NCBI RefSeq assembly: GCF_030157465.1
Contig: NZ_JAOAUU010000002.1
Location: forward strand, 1-45,522
Length of the DNA stretch: 45,522 nt
Source: Zoogloea sp.
GTDB taxonomy: Bacteria > Pseudomonadota > Gammaproteobacteria > Burkholderiales > Rhodocyclaceae
Reading direction: 5' to 3'
Below the pieces are notes generated by a model that made no database searches, was not told the origin of the DNA, and was given only the letters and a program-made list of their open reading frames with translations. Positions 8,105 through 17,990 of this stretch are shown here, one piece after another. Numbering within the stretch: position 1 is the first letter of the stretch; the number at the start of each line of letters is the position of its first letter. The translations under genes were made by a program, and so were the position numbers.

Positions 8105-8470
8105 ATGGCCAAAACCGTACTTACCGTTGATGATTCTGCCTCCATCCGGCAGATGGTGTCCTTCACGCTGAAAAGCGCCGGCTACGAAGTGGTCGAGGCT
8201 GTCGATGGCATGGATGGCCTCGACAAGGCGAAGTCCAAGGCCTTCAATCTGGTGCTCACCGATCAGAACATGCCCCGCATGGACGGTTTGTCGCTTATCA
8301 AGTCCTTGCGGGCCATGCCGAACTATCGGACGGTGCCGATCCTGATGCTGACCACGGAATCGTCCGATGCGATGAAATCCCAGGGCCGGGCCGCAGGTGC
8401 CACCGGGTGGCTCGTGAAGCCTTTCGATCCGCAAAAGCTCATCGAGGTGGTCAAAAAAGTCATTGGCTAA
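8105..8470 (+). CDS. cheY: chemotaxis response regulator CheY (first copy)
   Basis: A single receiver domain of 121 aa. Acidic D9-D10, phospho-acceptor D53 (LTDQNMPRMDG), T83 and K105 are present. The position equal to E. coli Tyr106 is W102, a substitution common in CheYs that are not the main motor-binding form. The start is ATG 8105, with AGGA 7 nt upstream; ATG 8099 is too close to that site. It lies 23 nt after the MCP and 37 nt before cheA1, so the three are probably co-transcribed. It may act as a phosphate sink or serve a specific target, while the second CheY at 24904 is the canonical motor regulator. Confidence 0.9.
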   Translation: MAKTVLTVDDSASIRQMVSFTLKSAGYEVVEAVDGMDGLDKAKSKAFNLVLTDQNMPRMDGLSLIKSLRAMPNYRTVPILMLTTESSDAMKSQGRAAGATGWLVKPFDPQKLIEVVKKVIG

Positions 8471-8507
8471 GCCGACGCCGGCGAGTGGTGCATCACGGGA
8501 GATACGC

Positions 8508-10739
8508 ATGGCCATAGACATGAGCCAGTTCTATCAGGTGTTCTTCGAGGAAGCCGCCGAACACCTGGCAAGCATGGAAGCATTGCTGCTTGCCATCGAT
8601 CCGGCTGCGCCGGACACGGAGGAAGTGAACGCCCTCTTCAGGGCTGCGCATTCCATCAAGGGCTCGAGCGGAACGTTCGGCTTCCAGGACATGATGGAAG
8701 TCACGCACATTCTCGAAACCATGCTCGATCGGGTGCGCAAGGGCGAAGCGCCGCTCACCGACGATATGGTGGACGCCTCGCTGGTGGCCGGTGATGTATT
8801 GAAAAACCTGCTGGCAGCCCACCGGGGCGAGGACGAAGCGGATCGTGCGGCGGCAGAGGCCATCTGCCACCGTCTCGAGGCCCTGTGTCGTGCCCTTGAG
8901 GCCCCCTCTGCGCCTCCACCGGCTCCAGCCCCTGCTGCCAGGGTTGTGTCCGCGCCGGTTTGCTCGACGGGCTTCGACCTGTATTTCACCCTCTCCGGCG
9001 ATTCCACTGCAGCGGTCGATGGTTTTGGCCATCTGGTGGACGAGCTGGGCAGTTTCGGCCTGGTGGAAACCCTCGCTGCACCGACACCCGCAAATCGCGA
9101 ATGCCACCTGCGGATCATTACCGAGGTGGATGCGGACACGCTGTGCGGAGTGATCGATTTTGTTGCCGATGCGGCTTCGGTACGCATCGAAGCCTTCGGC
9201 AGCTCCGCTGACGAAGGCGAGGCCTACGGTTTTTTCGACGACGTGCTTGCCCCTGTCGAGGAGGCTTACGGCCTGTTTGAGCCCTTGCCCGAGGCCGCGG
9301 GCTCGTCGGGTGGCGAAGCCTACGGCTTTTTCTCCGATCTGCCGGTGGTTGCCGAGCCTTACGGTTTCTTCACCGAGCTGCCTTCTTTGCCGGGCGCACC
9401 TGCTGCGGCTGTGCCTGAAGAAACGGCCTATGGTTTCTTCGAGCCGGTGGCGGTGCCGGCCGCCGAGCCGGAGCCGGCTTCACCCGTTGAGGTTTCGCCT
9501 GCACCGGTGGCGGTGGCTGCCGTGGCCAAGAAGCCCGCTGCCCGCCCGGCAGCCAGTGATAGCGGTTCGATCCGGGTCAGTGTCGAGAAGGTGGACCAGA
9601 TGATCAACCTGGTTGGCGAACTGGTGATTACCCAGGCCATGCTGACCCAGGCTGCCAGCAACGTGGACCCGGTCATTTTCGAGCGTCTGATCAACGGACT
9701 GGCCCAGCTGGAGCGTAATACCCGCGATTTGCAGGAATCCGTGATGTCGATCCGGATGATGCCGATCTCGGTGGTTTTCAGCCGCTTCCCGCGGGTCGTG
9801 CGCGATCTGTCGCAGAAGCTCGGCAAGCAGGTCGAACTGAAGACGATCGGTGAAACCACTGAAATGGACAAGAGTCTGGTCGAGCGAATCACCGATCCGC
9901 TCACCCACCTGGTTCGCAACAGCCTCGATCATGGTCTCGAAACGCCCGAAAGGCGTCGCGCAGCCGGTAAGCCGGAAACCGGCACGATCACCCTTTCGGC
10001 CTATCACCAGAGTGGAAATATCGTCATTGAAGTGGGTGATGACGGCGCCGGCCTGAATCGCGCCCGCATTCTGGCCAAGGCCAAGGAGCGCGGCATGCCG
10101 GTGACTGACGCGATGACCGACCAGGAAGTCTGGCAGCTGATCATGGAGCCGGGCTTTTCGACGGCCGAGCAGGTGACCGAAGTGTCGGGGCGTGGCGTCG
10201 GCATGGATGTGGTCAAGAAGAACATCTCTGCGATGGGCGGCCGCATCGAGCTCGACTCGGTGACCGGTGTGGGCACCCGCATCACCGTGCGCCTGCCGCT
10301 TACGCTGGCGATCCTCGATGGCATGAGCGTGGGCGTAGGCAAGGAAACCTACATCATCCCGCTGGGCTACGTGATGGAGTCCATGCAGCCCGAGCGCGGC
10401 ATGATGAAGAGCGTCTCGGGGGTCGAGCGCCTGATTCAGGTGCGTGGCGAATACCTGCCCGTGGTCTGCCTGCACGACGTCTTCCACATCCAGGGGGCGA
10501 TCACTGACTGGTCAAAGGGAATCATGGTCGTACTCGAAGCCGACGGCCAGAGTGCGGCGCTCTTCATCGACCAGCTTATCGGACAGCACCAGGTGGTCAT
10601 CAAGAGCCTGGAGGCCAATTACCGGCGCGTGCCGGGCGTGGGCGGGGCAACCATCATGGGAGATGGCCGGGTTGCGCTGATCCTGGATGTTCCGATGCTC
10701 GTGGGTATGGCGCGGAGGGTCATGCCGGCCGCCGCCTGA
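8508..10739 (+). CDS. cheA: chemotaxis histidine kinase CheA (first copy, YGFF-repeat linker)
   Basis: The protein is 743 aa. P1 carries phospho-acceptor H48 in AAHSIKGSSGTFGF. A P2-like domain (about 160-232) follows. A linker at about 235-355 contains five YG(F/L)F peptides. P3 dimerisation begins near SIRVSVEKVDQMINLVGEL. The P4 ATPase has HLVRNSLDHGLE (N box), GDDGAGLN (G1) and GRGVGMDVV (G2). The C-terminal P5 is CheW-like. It phosphorylates CheY and CheB in response to receptors. The start at ATG 8508 is preceded by GGGAGA; M at 8520 is possible. An upstream in-frame ATG at 8463 overlaps cheY. A terminator follows before cheW. Confidence 0.93.
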   Translation: MAIDMSQFYQVFFEEAAEHLASMEALLLAIDPAAPDTEEVNALFRAAHSIKGSSGTFGFQDMMEVTHILETMLDRVRKGEAPLTDDMVDASLVAGDVLKNLLAAHRGEDEADRAAAEAICHRLEALCRALEAPSAPPPAPAPAARVVSAPVCSTGFDLYFTLSGDSTAAVDGFGHLVDELGSFGLVETLAAPTPANRECHLRIITEVDADTLCGVIDFVADAASVRIEAFGSSADEGEAYGFFDDVLAPVEEAYGLFEPLPEAAGSSGGEAYGFFSDLPVVAEPYGFFTELPSLPGAPAAAVPEETAYGFFEPVAVPAAEPEPASPVEVSPAPVAVAAVAKKPAARPAASDSGSIRVSVEKVDQMINLVGELVITQAMLTQAASNVDPVIFERLINGLAQLERNTRDLQESVMSIRMMPISVVFSRFPRVVRDLSQKLGKQVELKTIGETTEMDKSLVERITDPLTHLVRNSLDHGLETPERRRAAGKPETGTITLSAYHQSGNIVIEVGDDGAGLNRARILAKAKERGMPVTDAMTDQEVWQLIMEPGFSTAEQVTEVSGRGVGMDVVKKNISAMGGRIELDSVTGVGTRITVRLPLTLAILDGMSVGVGKETYIIPLGYVMESMQPERGMMKSVSGVERLIQVRGEYLPVVCLHDVFHIQGAITDWSKGIMVVLEADGQSAALFIDQLIGQHQVVIKSLEANYRRVPGVGGATIMGDGRVALILDVPMLVGMARRVMPAAA
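9219..9443 (+). repeat. YGFF peptide repeats in the CheA1 linker
   Basis: Five copies of (A/P)-Y-G-(F/L)-F have tyrosines at residues 240, 254, 272, 285 and 308. Each is followed by an acidic or proline-containing stretch. Spacing is irregular (13-23 residues), so this is a repeated short linear motif, not a tandem DNA repeat. It lies between the P2-like domain and P3. Confidence 0.8.
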
Positions 10740-10776
10740 TGATTTTGCAGTGCTTTCCGGCCGTTGCTGCCGGGTC

Positions 10777-10806
10777 AGGGCCGCCTTCGGGCGGCCTTTG
10801 TTTTGT
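10777..10806 (+). terminator. Rho-independent terminator after cheA1
   Basis: GGCCGCC (10779-10785), a TTCG tetraloop and GGCGGCC (10790-10796), followed by TTTGTTTTG. It lies about 40 nt after cheA1. cheW starts 80-90 nt beyond it, so it may have a separate promoter or depend on partial read-through. Confidence 0.82.
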
Positions 10807-10886
10807 CTGTATTCCGGTGCGGCGAGACGCCTTCAGAAAGAAATCGCGCTGCCGTAAATGAATCATTCCTAACGAGGACTATCCCT

Positions 10887-11390
10887 ATGCTGCAGGCTAC
10901 CCAGACCGCTGCCGCCCTGGAGTCGGAAGTCTCCGGCTTTGCCCAGGAGCTCCTGACCTTCACCCTCGGTGCCGAAGAATATGCGATTGATATTCTCAAG
11001 GTGCAGGAAATTCGCGGGTATGACGCAGTCACCACCATTGCCAACGCGCCCAGCTTCATCAAGGGTGTCATCAACCTGCGCGGAACGATCGTGCCGATCG
11101 TCGATTTGCGCATCAAGTTTGCCGTCGGGGTAGCCGAGTACACCCCATTCACCGTGGTGATCATCCTCAATATCGGCGGACGCGTGGTCGGTATGGTGGT
11201 GGATGCGGTGTCCGACGTGATCTCCCTGCAGCCCGAGCAGATCCGCCCTGCGCCGGATTTCGCCTCATCGGTCGACACCGCCTACATCAGGGGCCTCGGT
11301 GCGCTCGGCGAACGGATGTTGATCGTTGTGGATATCGAGCGCCTGATGCTTTCCAGCGAAATGGCGCTGGTTGACGAAGTCGCCAATTAA
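10887..11390 (+). CDS. cheW: chemotaxis adaptor protein CheW
   Basis: The protein is 167 aa: a single CheW domain with the family signature [18 protein letters not shown], the [14 protein letters not shown] strand pair, and [11 protein letters not shown]. CheW bridges receptors and the CheA P5 domain in the signalling array. The start is ATG 10887, with AACGAGGA upstream; the longer frame from 10764 runs across the terminator and is rejected. It is the only free-standing CheW in the window, so the CheA2 arm probably relies on this protein or on the two CheVs. Confidence 0.94.
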   Translation: MLQATQTAAALESEVSGFAQELLTFTLGAEEYAIDILKVQEIRGYDAVTTIANAPSFIKGVINLRGTIVPIVDLRIKFAVGVAEYTPFTVVIILNIGGRVVGMVVDAVSDVISLQPEQIRPAPDFASSVDTAYIRGLGALGERMLIVVDIERLMLSSEMALVDEVAN

Positions 11391-11438
11391 GGCCGAGTTG
11401 GCACCTGCCGATCAATACCCAAGCCGAAAGTGAATGTC

Positions 11439-14400
11439 ATGAGTGGAATTCTCTCTCCCGCCATCGGTGTAATGAACCGTCTGTCGGTACAGGGCAAACT
11501 GGCCCTTCTCGGTCTGGTGGCGATGGTGCCCGTCGTCGTGCTGGCTTACATGCTGATCAACCGCGTTCAGGGTGATATCGATTTTGCCCGCAAGGAGACG
11601 CAGACCGTGCAGGTTGTGATGCCGGCGCGTCAGCTGATGCAGGCGGTGCAGGCGCATCGTGGCGTGTCGCAAGCCGTGATCGGTGGCAACGCGGCGCAGG
11701 CTGGCCGCCTTGGCGAATTGCGGGGGCAAGCGGATGCGGCCCTCAAGGCGGGCGATGCCATCAACACGCAGCTCGGGGAAAGCGTCGGCAGTGCCACCGA
11801 GTGGCAGGCGATCCGTAATGGCTGGGATGCGGTCCAGTCCCGCGCGGTGACGGTCAGCGGGCCGGAGAGCTTCCGGATGCACAGCGAATATATTGCACTC
11901 GTCCGGGATTTCATCGCCAGCGTCGCCGACAAGACCAACGCCACCCTCGATCCTGAGCTCGAAACCTACTACCTGATGGACATTTTTTCGACCCGTCTGC
12001 CTGCCTTGGCCGAGGATGCCGGGCGCGCGCGGGCAATGGGTTCCGGTCAGGCCACTCGTCAGAAACTGACTGAAGCCGAACGCGTCGAAATGAGCGTGCT
12101 GGTGCGGCGCATGACCGACGGGCGCAGTGCCGTCGAGGCTGCGGTGCGCAAGGCCGGCAGCGTTGATGCAGGTCTGCGGGCTCTTCTCGGCGACGTCATC
12201 AAGCCGCTTGATGCGGCCTTGCTGGGTTTTGTCGAACTGATCGATACCCGGCTGCTCAAGCCGGCAGAAATCGACATTGTTCCTGCCCGAGTCTTCGAGG
12301 CCGGCACCCAGGCTGTGGATGGGGCCTACGCGCTTTTCGACGTGGCGGCGCGAGAGTTCGACCTGCGCCTGGCCGAGCGCCTGTCCCGTCTTGAGCGGGT
12401 CCGCACGCTGGCCTTTGGCGTGATTCTCGTCAGCCTGCTGGTGGCGGGCTACCTGTTCCTCGGCCTGCGTCGCGCCATGCTCGACGCTATTGGCCAGATT
12501 CAGGCGGGGGTCGGGCGGATTGCCCAGGGTCGGCTGGATGAGCGCCTCTCGGTGTCGTCGCACGATGCTTTTGGTGAAATCTCTAATGCCCTCAACGGCA
12601 TGCAAACCAGCCTGCAGGCCAAGATCAAGGCCGACGCGGAAGTGGCTGCGACCAACCTGCGGGTGCGTAACGCACTCGACAAGGCTTCCACCAACATCAT
12701 GCTGGCCGACAACGATGGCCAGATTGTTTACTGCAACGAAGCGGTGCTCGTCATGTTGCGCGGTGCCGAGAGCGACATACGCAAGGAGCTGCCTGCCTTC
12801 AGTGCAGAAGGCCTGCTGGGGCGCAATTTCGATAACTTCCACAAGAATCCGTCCCACCAGCGCAACGTGTTGGGGCGCCTCACCGGCGAGCACAAGGCCG
12901 AGGTGAAGATTGGCGGTCGAGTTTTCTCGCTGGTGGCCAACCCGGTGTCGAACGCCGAGGGCGTGCGGCTGGGAACAGTTGTCGAATGGCTGGATCGCAC
13001 CAGTGAAGTGCGGGCCGAGGATGAGCTGGCCGATCTGTTGCAGGCTGCGGTGTCCGGTGATTTTGCCCGCCGCCTCTCGCTGAGCGGCAAGACCGGCTTC
13101 TTCGTGACCCTCTCGGAGGGCATGAACCGCCTGATGGGCATCGTTGCCACCAACCTCGAAGACGTGGCGCGCGTTCTCAACGCGATTGCCCGTGGCGACC
13201 TGACGGAAAAGATCACGGCCGACTACGGCGGCACCTTCGGCCAGTTGAAGGATGACACCAACACGACGGTCGAGCGTCTGCGTGATGTGGTGGGTCAGAT
13301 CAAGGAAGCGTCGGAGTCGATCAACATCGCGGCGCAGGAAATTGCCGCGGGCAACTCCGACCTGTCGGTGCGTACCGAAGAGCAGGCCAGCAGCCTCGAA
13401 GAAACCGCCAGCTCGATGGAGCAGCTCAACGCAACGGTCAAGCAGAACGCGGACAACGCCCGCCAGGCGCGGGAGCTGGCCAGCTCCAGCAACGCGGTGG
13501 CGGAGCAGGGCGGCGAGATGGTGAACCGGGTGGTCGGCACGATGGGCTCGATCCAGGAAAGCTCGAAGAAGATCTCCGACATCATCGGCGTGATCGACTC
13601 GATCGCCTTCCAGACCAACATCCTGGCGCTCAACGCGGCAGTGGAAGCCGCGCGTGCGGGCGAGCAGGGCCGCGGTTTTGCGGTGGTGGCAAGCGAAGTG
13701 CGCAGTCTCGCGCAGAGGAGCGCGCAGGCCGCACGGGAGATCAAGGCGCTGATCGCCGACAGCGTGGACAAGGTAGAGGACGGCGCCAAGCTGGTGAACG
13801 AAGCCGGCGAGACGATGGAAGAAGTGGTGACCAACTTCCAGCGGCTGTCGGCGCTGGTGACCGAGATTGCGGAGGCGAGCCAGGAGCAGAGCGGCGGGAT
13901 CGAGCAGGTGACGCAGGCGGTGGGCCAGATGGACGAGGTGACGCAGCAGAACGCGGCGCTGGTCGAAGAGGCGGCCGCCGCGGCCGAAAGCCTCCAGGAG
14001 CAATCCCAGTCGCTGGTGCGTTCGGTGGCGCATTTCCAGCTGAAAGCCGGTAGTGCGTCGGCGGCGCTGTCTCCGCTGGACTTCGATGGCGTCATCCAGG
14101 CCCATATGAGCTGGAAGCACAAGCTGCGCAGCTTCCTGGCCGGAGAGGGCGATGCCCTCGACCCCGATGTGGTCTCCCGCGATGACAAATGCGCGCTCGG
14201 TTGCTGGATTCACGGCGAAGGGCAGCGGCATGCCGCGGAAGAGGGTTTTGGTCGCCTGCGCAAGAGCCACGCCGATTTCCATCGCTGCGCCGGCAGCGTG
14301 ATCCGCGCCAAGCTGGCGGGGGATGAAGTGGGTGCCAAGCGCGTGCTGCTCAATGACTTTACCGTGCTGTCCGACGAGACAATCAATGAAATCCGCAAGA

Positions 14401-14579
14401 TGAAGAACACCCATGGCGACTCCGCACCGGCGTCGCGGCCCGTTGCCGTAAAGGTTGCCGGCGGGCGTGTTTCGCCGCTACCCGTGCGTGAGGCAAAGGC
14501 CGCGAGGCTTGGCACGGCGCTGCCCAAAGTCAGGCAGCAGGCCGCCAATCTTGCCGAAGACGAATGGGAAGAGTTCTGA
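11439..14579 (+). CDS. PAS-containing methyl-accepting chemotaxis protein with C-terminal CZB domain
   Basis: The protein is about 1046 aa. TM1 is at about 22-43 and TM2 at about 324-346. They bracket a mostly helical periplasmic domain with an HRG(V)SQ motif typical of nitrate/nitrite-type or four-helix sensor bundles. Then come HAMP, a PAS domain (about 405-515), a second HAMP-like stretch and the signalling hairpin (tip about 715-770). Near the C-terminus (about 880-960) lies a chemoreceptor zinc-binding (CZB) domain with [16 protein letters not shown] and SHADFH. The protein ends in EWEEF, matching the xWxxF CheR/CheB docking pentapeptide. The start is taken as ATG 11439; GTG 11430 is the alternative. 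The signalling segment is almost identical to the next gene. Confidence 0.9.
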   Translation: MSGILSPAIGVMNRLSVQGKLALLGLVAMVPVVVLAYMLINRVQGDIDFARKETQTVQVVMPARQLMQAVQAHRGVSQAVIGGNAAQAGRLGELRGQADAALKAGDAINTQLGESVGSATEWQAIRNGWDAVQSRAVTVSGPESFRMHSEYIALVRDFIASVADKTNATLDPELETYYLMDIFSTRLPALAEDAGRARAMGSGQATRQKLTEAERVEMSVLVRRMTDGRSAVEAAVRKAGSVDAGLRALLGDVIKPLDAALLGFVELIDTRLLKPAEIDIVPARVFEAGTQAVDGAYALFDVAAREFDLRLAERLSRLERVRTLAFGVILVSLLVAGYLFLGLRRAMLDAIGQIQAGVGRIAQGRLDERLSVSSHDAFGEISNALNGMQTSLQAKIKADAEVAATNLRVRNALDKASTNIMLADNDGQIVYCNEAVLVMLRGAESDIRKELPAFSAEGLLGRNFDNFHKNPSHQRNVLGRLTGEHKAEVKIGGRVFSLVANPVSNAEGVRLGTVVEWLDRTSEVRAEDELADLLQAAVSGDFARRLSLSGKTGFFVTLSEGMNRLMGIVATNLEDVARVLNAIARGDLTEKITADYGGTFGQLKDDTNTTVERLRDVVGQIKEASESINIAAQEIAAGNSDLSVRTEEQASSLEETASSMEQLNATVKQNADNARQARELASSSNAVAEQGGEMVNRVVGTMGSIQESSKKISDIIGVIDSIAFQTNILALNAAVEAARAGEQGRGFAVVASEVRSLAQRSAQAAREIKALIADSVDKVEDGAKLVNEAGETMEEVVTNFQRLSALVTEIAEASQEQSGGIEQVTQAVGQMDEVTQQNAALVEEAAAAAESLQEQSQSLVRSVAHFQLKAGSASAALSPLDFDGVIQAHMSWKHKLRSFLAGEGDALDPDVVSRDDKCALGCWIHGEGQRHAAEEGFGRLRKSHADFHRCAGSVIRAKLAGDEVGAKRVLLNDFTVLSDETINEIRKMKNTHGDSAPASRPVAVKVAGGRVSPLPVREAKAARLGTALPKVRQQAANLAEDEWEEF
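13179..13994 (+). repeat. MCP signalling-segment repeat, copy 1
   Basis: These 816 nt align without gaps to 16935-17750 (offset 3756). By eye there are about 14 differences, nearly all near the two ends, and an essentially identical core of roughly 450 nt. The flanking PAS and C-terminal regions are clearly diverged. Confidence 0.88.
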
Positions 14580-14723
14580 ACGTTTTCCGGACGCTGTTTG
14601 CAGCGCCCTGTTTCAACAGTGAAGTCTCATCGGCCGCTGAGGTCCGGTGCAAGTTTTGAAGCCTTGATGGCCTTGAAAGACAGCAGAGTCTGATCAAAAG
14701 GCCTGGCCCATAAGGAACGACAA

Positions 14724-17700
14724 ATGAAAATCAACATGCCCGTCACGCAGTGCGAGGTCGAGCTGCCGGAGAACTGTCTGATCGTCTCGAAGACAGATCT
14801 GAAGGGGCAGATCACCTACGTCAACCACGACTTTATGGTGATCAGCGGCTTTGCCGAAAGCGAATTGCTCGGTCAGCCCCACAACATCGTGCGCCATCCG
14901 GATATGCCGGTCGAAGCCTTCGCGGATTTCTGGCGTGTTCTGAAGGACGGGCGGCCGTGGGTTGGCATGGTCAAGAACCGCTGCAAGAACGGTGACTATT
15001 ACTGGGTCGAGGCCCATGCCTCACCGATTTTCGAAGGCGGACGGGTTACCGGCTACATGTCGGTGCGGCGCAAGGCGTCGGCAGACAAGGTCAGCGCGGC
15101 CGAGGCCGCCTATGCCCGGTTCCGTGAAGGCAAGGCCGGCGGCAAGACGATTGTTGACGGTCAGGTGAAGTCGTCCGGCGTGCTGCAGCGCGTCAGAGCC
15201 TGGGTCGGTGGCCTCTCCCTTGCGACGCGGGCCGCCCTGGCGGCGACGCTGGCGCTGACGGTAATCCTGGGGGCCGGCTCCTTTGTTATGCGCGAATGGG
15301 CGAACCGCGCCCTGGAAGGGCAGGGCCTGGCGGTCGTGAGTGACAAGGTCGGCCTGGTGCGGAGCATGGTGGAGTCCAAGGCGCAGAGCCTGCGGGCGGA
15401 AACCGAGAGACTGGGTGACATCTTCGCCGCGAACTTCGGCGAGAACTTCAGCGTCAATGCCAGCGGAGACGGGATGCCGGTGCTGCTGCATGGCGGTACG
15501 GTCATGAACCTGCGGACCCAGGAGGTCGATCGCTTTACCGCAACCAGTGGCGCCACGGCAACCCTGTTTGCCCGCAAGGGTGACGAGTTTTACCGGGTGG
15601 CCACGTCGGTGAAGAAGGAAAACGGCGAGCGGGCGGTGGGTACGCCACTGGCTCACGACCACCCGGCCTACGCCCGCCTGATGGCCGGCGAGCGCTATAT
15701 AGGCAAGGCGGTGCTGTTCGGCATCGATACCTACACCGGCTACGCACCGATCAAGGACAGCGGCGGCAAGGTGATTGGCGCGACCTTTGTCGGCCGCAAG
15801 TTCTCCGAAGAGATGGCTGCGCTGAACAAGCAGATCAAGACCGTCCATTTTGGAGACACCGGTTACGCCTACGTGCTCGATTCGGCCCCCGGCAAGAACT
15901 TCGGTGCGTTGGTGGTCCATCCGGCGAAGGAGGGGCAAAACGTCCTCGAATCCAAGGATGCGGGCGGCCGGCACTTCATCCGTGAAATCCTCGAGCGCAA
16001 GCAGGGCGTGATTCACTACCCCTGGCTGAATGCCGAGCTGAGCGAAAGCTCCCCCCGGGATAAGGTGGTGGCCTTCGATACCTTCCCCGAATGGAATTGG
16101 GTCATTGCGGGTGGCACTTACGTGGATGAGTTTGAAAGTGTCTCGCGCAACATCGGTTTCATGCTTCTGGTGATGAGCTTTGTTGCTGCGCTGGTGTTGG
16201 CGGTGCTCATCTTCGTGCTGATGCGTACCCTCGTGGCCCGGCCTCTGCGTGGCATGGTCAGCACTGCCCAGGAGGTGGCCAGTGGGCGTTACGACAACTT
16301 CATCGATCTGAGCCGCGGCGATGAAATCGGCCGTGTGCTGCATGCGCTGGAGTCGATGCAGATCCGGCTGGGCAGCGATATTTCCGAGCAGCAGCGGATC
16401 GGCAACGAGAATGCGCGTATTCGCCAGGCGCTGGACTGCGTCGAGACCAATGTGCGGATCGCCGATCCCGAGGGCCTGGTGATCTACGCCAATCCGGCAC
16501 TCCTCAAGACGATTCGTGCCATCGAGAGCGAAATTTGCAAGGATGCACCGGGCTTCAGTGTCAATACCTTCGTGGGCAGCAGCATCGGACGGCTGTATGC
16601 CGATCCGGATGCCGCGCTGAAGCGTCTGGCCGCCCTGAACCAGACCACGCGCACCCAGATGATGATCGGCGGGCGCACCTTCGATGTGGTGACCAGCCCG
16701 ATCGTCAGCGCCACCGGCGAGCGCCTCGGTACCGTTGGTGAATGGCGTGACCGCACCGACGAACTGGCCGCCCAGTCGGAAGTCCAGTCCATCGTGTCGG
16801 CGGCTGCCGATGGGGATTTCTCGGCGCGCCTCGAGAGTGCCGGCAAGACCGGCTTCTTCCTCGATCTTTCCAGCGGCATGAACCGCCTGATGGAAGGCGT
16901 CGCCCGCAGCCTGAACGACCTCGGCCGGGTGATGAACGCGATTGCCCGTGGCGACCTGACGGAAAAGATCACGGCCGACTACGGCGGCACCTTCGGCCAG
17001 CTGAAGGATGACACCAACACGACGGTCGAGCGCCTGCGTGAAGTGGTGGGTCAGATCAAGGAGGCTTCCGAATCGATCAACATCGCGGCGCAGGAAATTG
17101 CCGCGGGCAACTCCGACCTGTCGGCGCGCACCGAAGAGCAGGCCAGCAGCCTTGAAGAGACCGCCAGCTCGATGGAGCAGCTCAACGCAACGGTCAAGCA
17201 GAACGCGGACAACGCCCGCCAGGCGCGGGAGCTGGCCAGCTCCAGCAACGCGGTGGCGGAGCAGGGCGGCGAGATGGTGAACCGGGTGGTCGGCACGATG
17301 GGCTCGATCCAGGAAAGCTCGAAGAAGATCTCCGACATCATCGGCGTGATCGACTCGATCGCCTTCCAGACCAACATCCTGGCGCTCAACGCGGCAGTGG
17401 AAGCCGCGCGTGCGGGCGAGCAGGGCCGCGGTTTTGCGGTGGTGGCAAGCGAAGTGCGCAGTCTCGCGCAGAGGAGCGCGCAGGCCGCACGGGAGATCAA
17501 GGCGCTGATCGCCGACAGCGTGGACAAGGTAGAGGACGGCGCCAAGCTGGTGAACGAAGCCGGCGAGACGATGGAAGAAGTGGTGACCAACTTCCAGCGG
17601 CTGTCGGCGCTGGTCACCGAGATTGCCGAGGCGAGCCAGGAGCAGAGCGGCGGGATCGAACAGGTGACGCAGGCGGTGGGCCAGATGGACGAGGTGACGC

Positions 17701-17978
17701 AGCAGAACGCGGCGCTGGTCGAAGAGGCGGCCGCCGCGGCCGAAAGCCTCGAAGATCAGTCCCGTACGCTTGTTCGTGCCGTGTCGATGTTCCGCCTGAA
17801 AGCCGAAGGCGGTCAGGTCTTCGAAACCACGCCGGCAATTCGCGACAATGTTGCGCGCCTTCCCGAGCGGACGAGCCGTCCGGCGGCGCCGCGATCCGTG
17901 GCTGCGGTACCCAAGGTGCGACGGACGGCCGCTGGCAGTGTCGCGAATGACATCGATGATGAATGGGAAGAATTCTAG
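14724..17978 (+). CDS. methyl-accepting chemotaxis protein with Aer-like PAS, Cache and second PAS
   Basis: The protein is 1084 aa. An N-terminal cytoplasmic PAS (about 15-115) resembles Aer, with [28 protein letters not shown] and an aromatic-rich floor. TM1 (about 165-190) leads to a periplasmic Cache-type domain (about 190-475), with the [10 protein letters not shown] and [13 protein letters not shown] motifs of Cache_3/Cache_2 receptors. After TM2 (about 477-503) come HAMP, a second PAS (about 565-680), a HAMP-like repeat and the signalling hairpin. The C-terminus is EWEEF, a CheR/CheB docking pentapeptide. The start at ATG 14724 has AAGGA 7 nt upstream. Three input modules suggest redox or energy sensing combined with an external small-molecule ligand; the ligand is not known. 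Confidence 0.9.
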   Translation: MKINMPVTQCEVELPENCLIVSKTDLKGQITYVNHDFMVISGFAESELLGQPHNIVRHPDMPVEAFADFWRVLKDGRPWVGMVKNRCKNGDYYWVEAHASPIFEGGRVTGYMSVRRKASADKVSAAEAAYARFREGKAGGKTIVDGQVKSSGVLQRVRAWVGGLSLATRAALAATLALTVILGAGSFVMREWANRALEGQGLAVVSDKVGLVRSMVESKAQSLRAETERLGDIFAANFGENFSVNASGDGMPVLLHGGTVMNLRTQEVDRFTATSGATATLFARKGDEFYRVATSVKKENGERAVGTPLAHDHPAYARLMAGERYIGKAVLFGIDTYTGYAPIKDSGGKVIGATFVGRKFSEEMAALNKQIKTVHFGDTGYAYVLDSAPGKNFGALVVHPAKEGQNVLESKDAGGRHFIREILERKQGVIHYPWLNAELSESSPRDKVVAFDTFPEWNWVIAGGTYVDEFESVSRNIGFMLLVMSFVAALVLAVLIFVLMRTLVARPLRGMVSTAQEVASGRYDNFIDLSRGDEIGRVLHALESMQIRLGSDISEQQRIGNENARIRQALDCVETNVRIADPEGLVIYANPALLKTIRAIESEICKDAPGFSVNTFVGSSIGRLYADPDAALKRLAALNQTTRTQMMIGGRTFDVVTSPIVSATGERLGTVGEWRDRTDELAAQSEVQSIVSAAADGDFSARLESAGKTGFFLDLSSGMNRLMEGVARSLNDLGRVMNAIARGDLTEKITADYGGTFGQLKDDTNTTVERLREVVGQIKEASESINIAAQEIAAGNSDLSARTEEQASSLEETASSMEQLNATVKQNADNARQARELASSSNAVAEQGGEMVNRVVGTMGSIQESSKKISDIIGVIDSIAFQTNILALNAAVEAARAGEQGRGFAVVASEVRSLAQRSAQAAREIKALIADSVDKVEDGAKLVNEAGETMEEVVTNFQRLSALVTEIAEASQEQSGGIEQVTQAVGQMDEVTQQNAALVEEAAAAAESLEDQSRTLVRAVSMFRLKAEGGQVFETTPAIRDNVARLPERTSRPAAPRSVAAVPKVRRTAAGSVANDIDDEWEEF
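16935..17750 (+). repeat. MCP signalling-segment repeat, copy 2
   Basis: Partner of 13179-13994. It spans the HAMP-proximal coiled coil, methylation helices and hairpin tip and stops 228 nt before the stop codon. The substitutions are mostly synonymous (for example CTC/CTT), with a few coding changes such as Asp/Glu and Val/Ala. Confidence 0.88.
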
Positions 17979-17990
17979 AAAGTCCTCGCC

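Noticed and set aside
11388-11414. Possible sigma28 promoter (TAAGGCCG-N11-GCCGATCA) before the first large MCP
   Set aside because: The -35 has only four of eight matches; the -10 alone is not sufficient.
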